Assembly: GCA_019454705.1 (NCBI GenBank)
Contig: JACFNS010000148.1
Location: 1-6,233, forward strand
From: Taibaiella sp.
Lineage (GTDB): Bacteria > Bacteroidota > Bacteroidia > Chitinophagales > Chitinophagaceae
Length of the DNA stretch: 6,233 nucleotides
Direction: 5' to 3'
Position 1 is the first letter of the stretch; every line of letters starts with the position of its first letter. The position numbers were made by a program, and so were the translations under genes. A model generated the notes under the pieces. The model worked only from the letters and a program-made list of their open reading frames with translations. It was not told where the DNA came from and searched no databases. Below are positions 6,218-6,233 of this stretch, piece after piece.

Positions 6218-6233
6218 TTTATGCTTTTTTTTG

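Overview
The window reads as a chromosomal segment from a member of the Bacteroidota, plausibly the Chitinophagia or a related class, although the exact lineage is inference. Four things point there. One protein ends in a type IX secretion (T9SS) type A sorting tail. Three genes encode lipoproteins with Bacteroidota-style signal peptides. Most starts lack a clear Shine-Dalgarno sequence and have AT-rich leaders. Boxes matching or close to TAnnTTTG, the Bacteroidota primary sigma -7 element, sit just upstream of several genes.

Layout: seven protein genes, six on the minus strand and one on the plus strand. From the right edge leftwards, grpE (5633-6217) and dnaJ (4407-5579) form a minus-strand co-chaperone operon. 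A plus-strand gene for a stand-alone two-CBS-domain protein (3930-4349) converges on dnaJ, with an intrinsic terminator between them. A small cysteine-containing lipoprotein of unknown function (3154-3702) is divergent from the CBS gene, and their roughly 230-bp spacer carries a -7 box for each direction. A perfect 21-bp-stem hairpin follows the lipoprotein gene. Next comes a 436-residue T9SS cargo protein built from about eight tandem tryptophan-anchored repeats (1695-3005), followed by a probable terminator.

The left end holds a tight two-gene operon: an MbnP-family lipoprotein (757-1533) and, 6 bp downstream, a MauG/cytochrome c peroxidase-family di-heme lipoprotein whose C-terminus runs off the window (1-750). 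This is the most interesting part. It has the architecture of the MbnP/MbnH and MopE/CorA-peroxidase pairs, in which a di-heme enzyme oxidises a tryptophan of a partner copper-binding protein to kynurenine. Here both partners are predicted lipoproteins and no methanobactin genes are visible in the window.

GrpE and DnaJ act with DnaK, which is not in the window, in cytoplasmic protein folding. The two left-hand lipoproteins probably work together at the cell envelope. The T9SS protein is exported to the surface or medium. No RNA genes, CRISPR arrays, insertion sequences or phage genes were seen.
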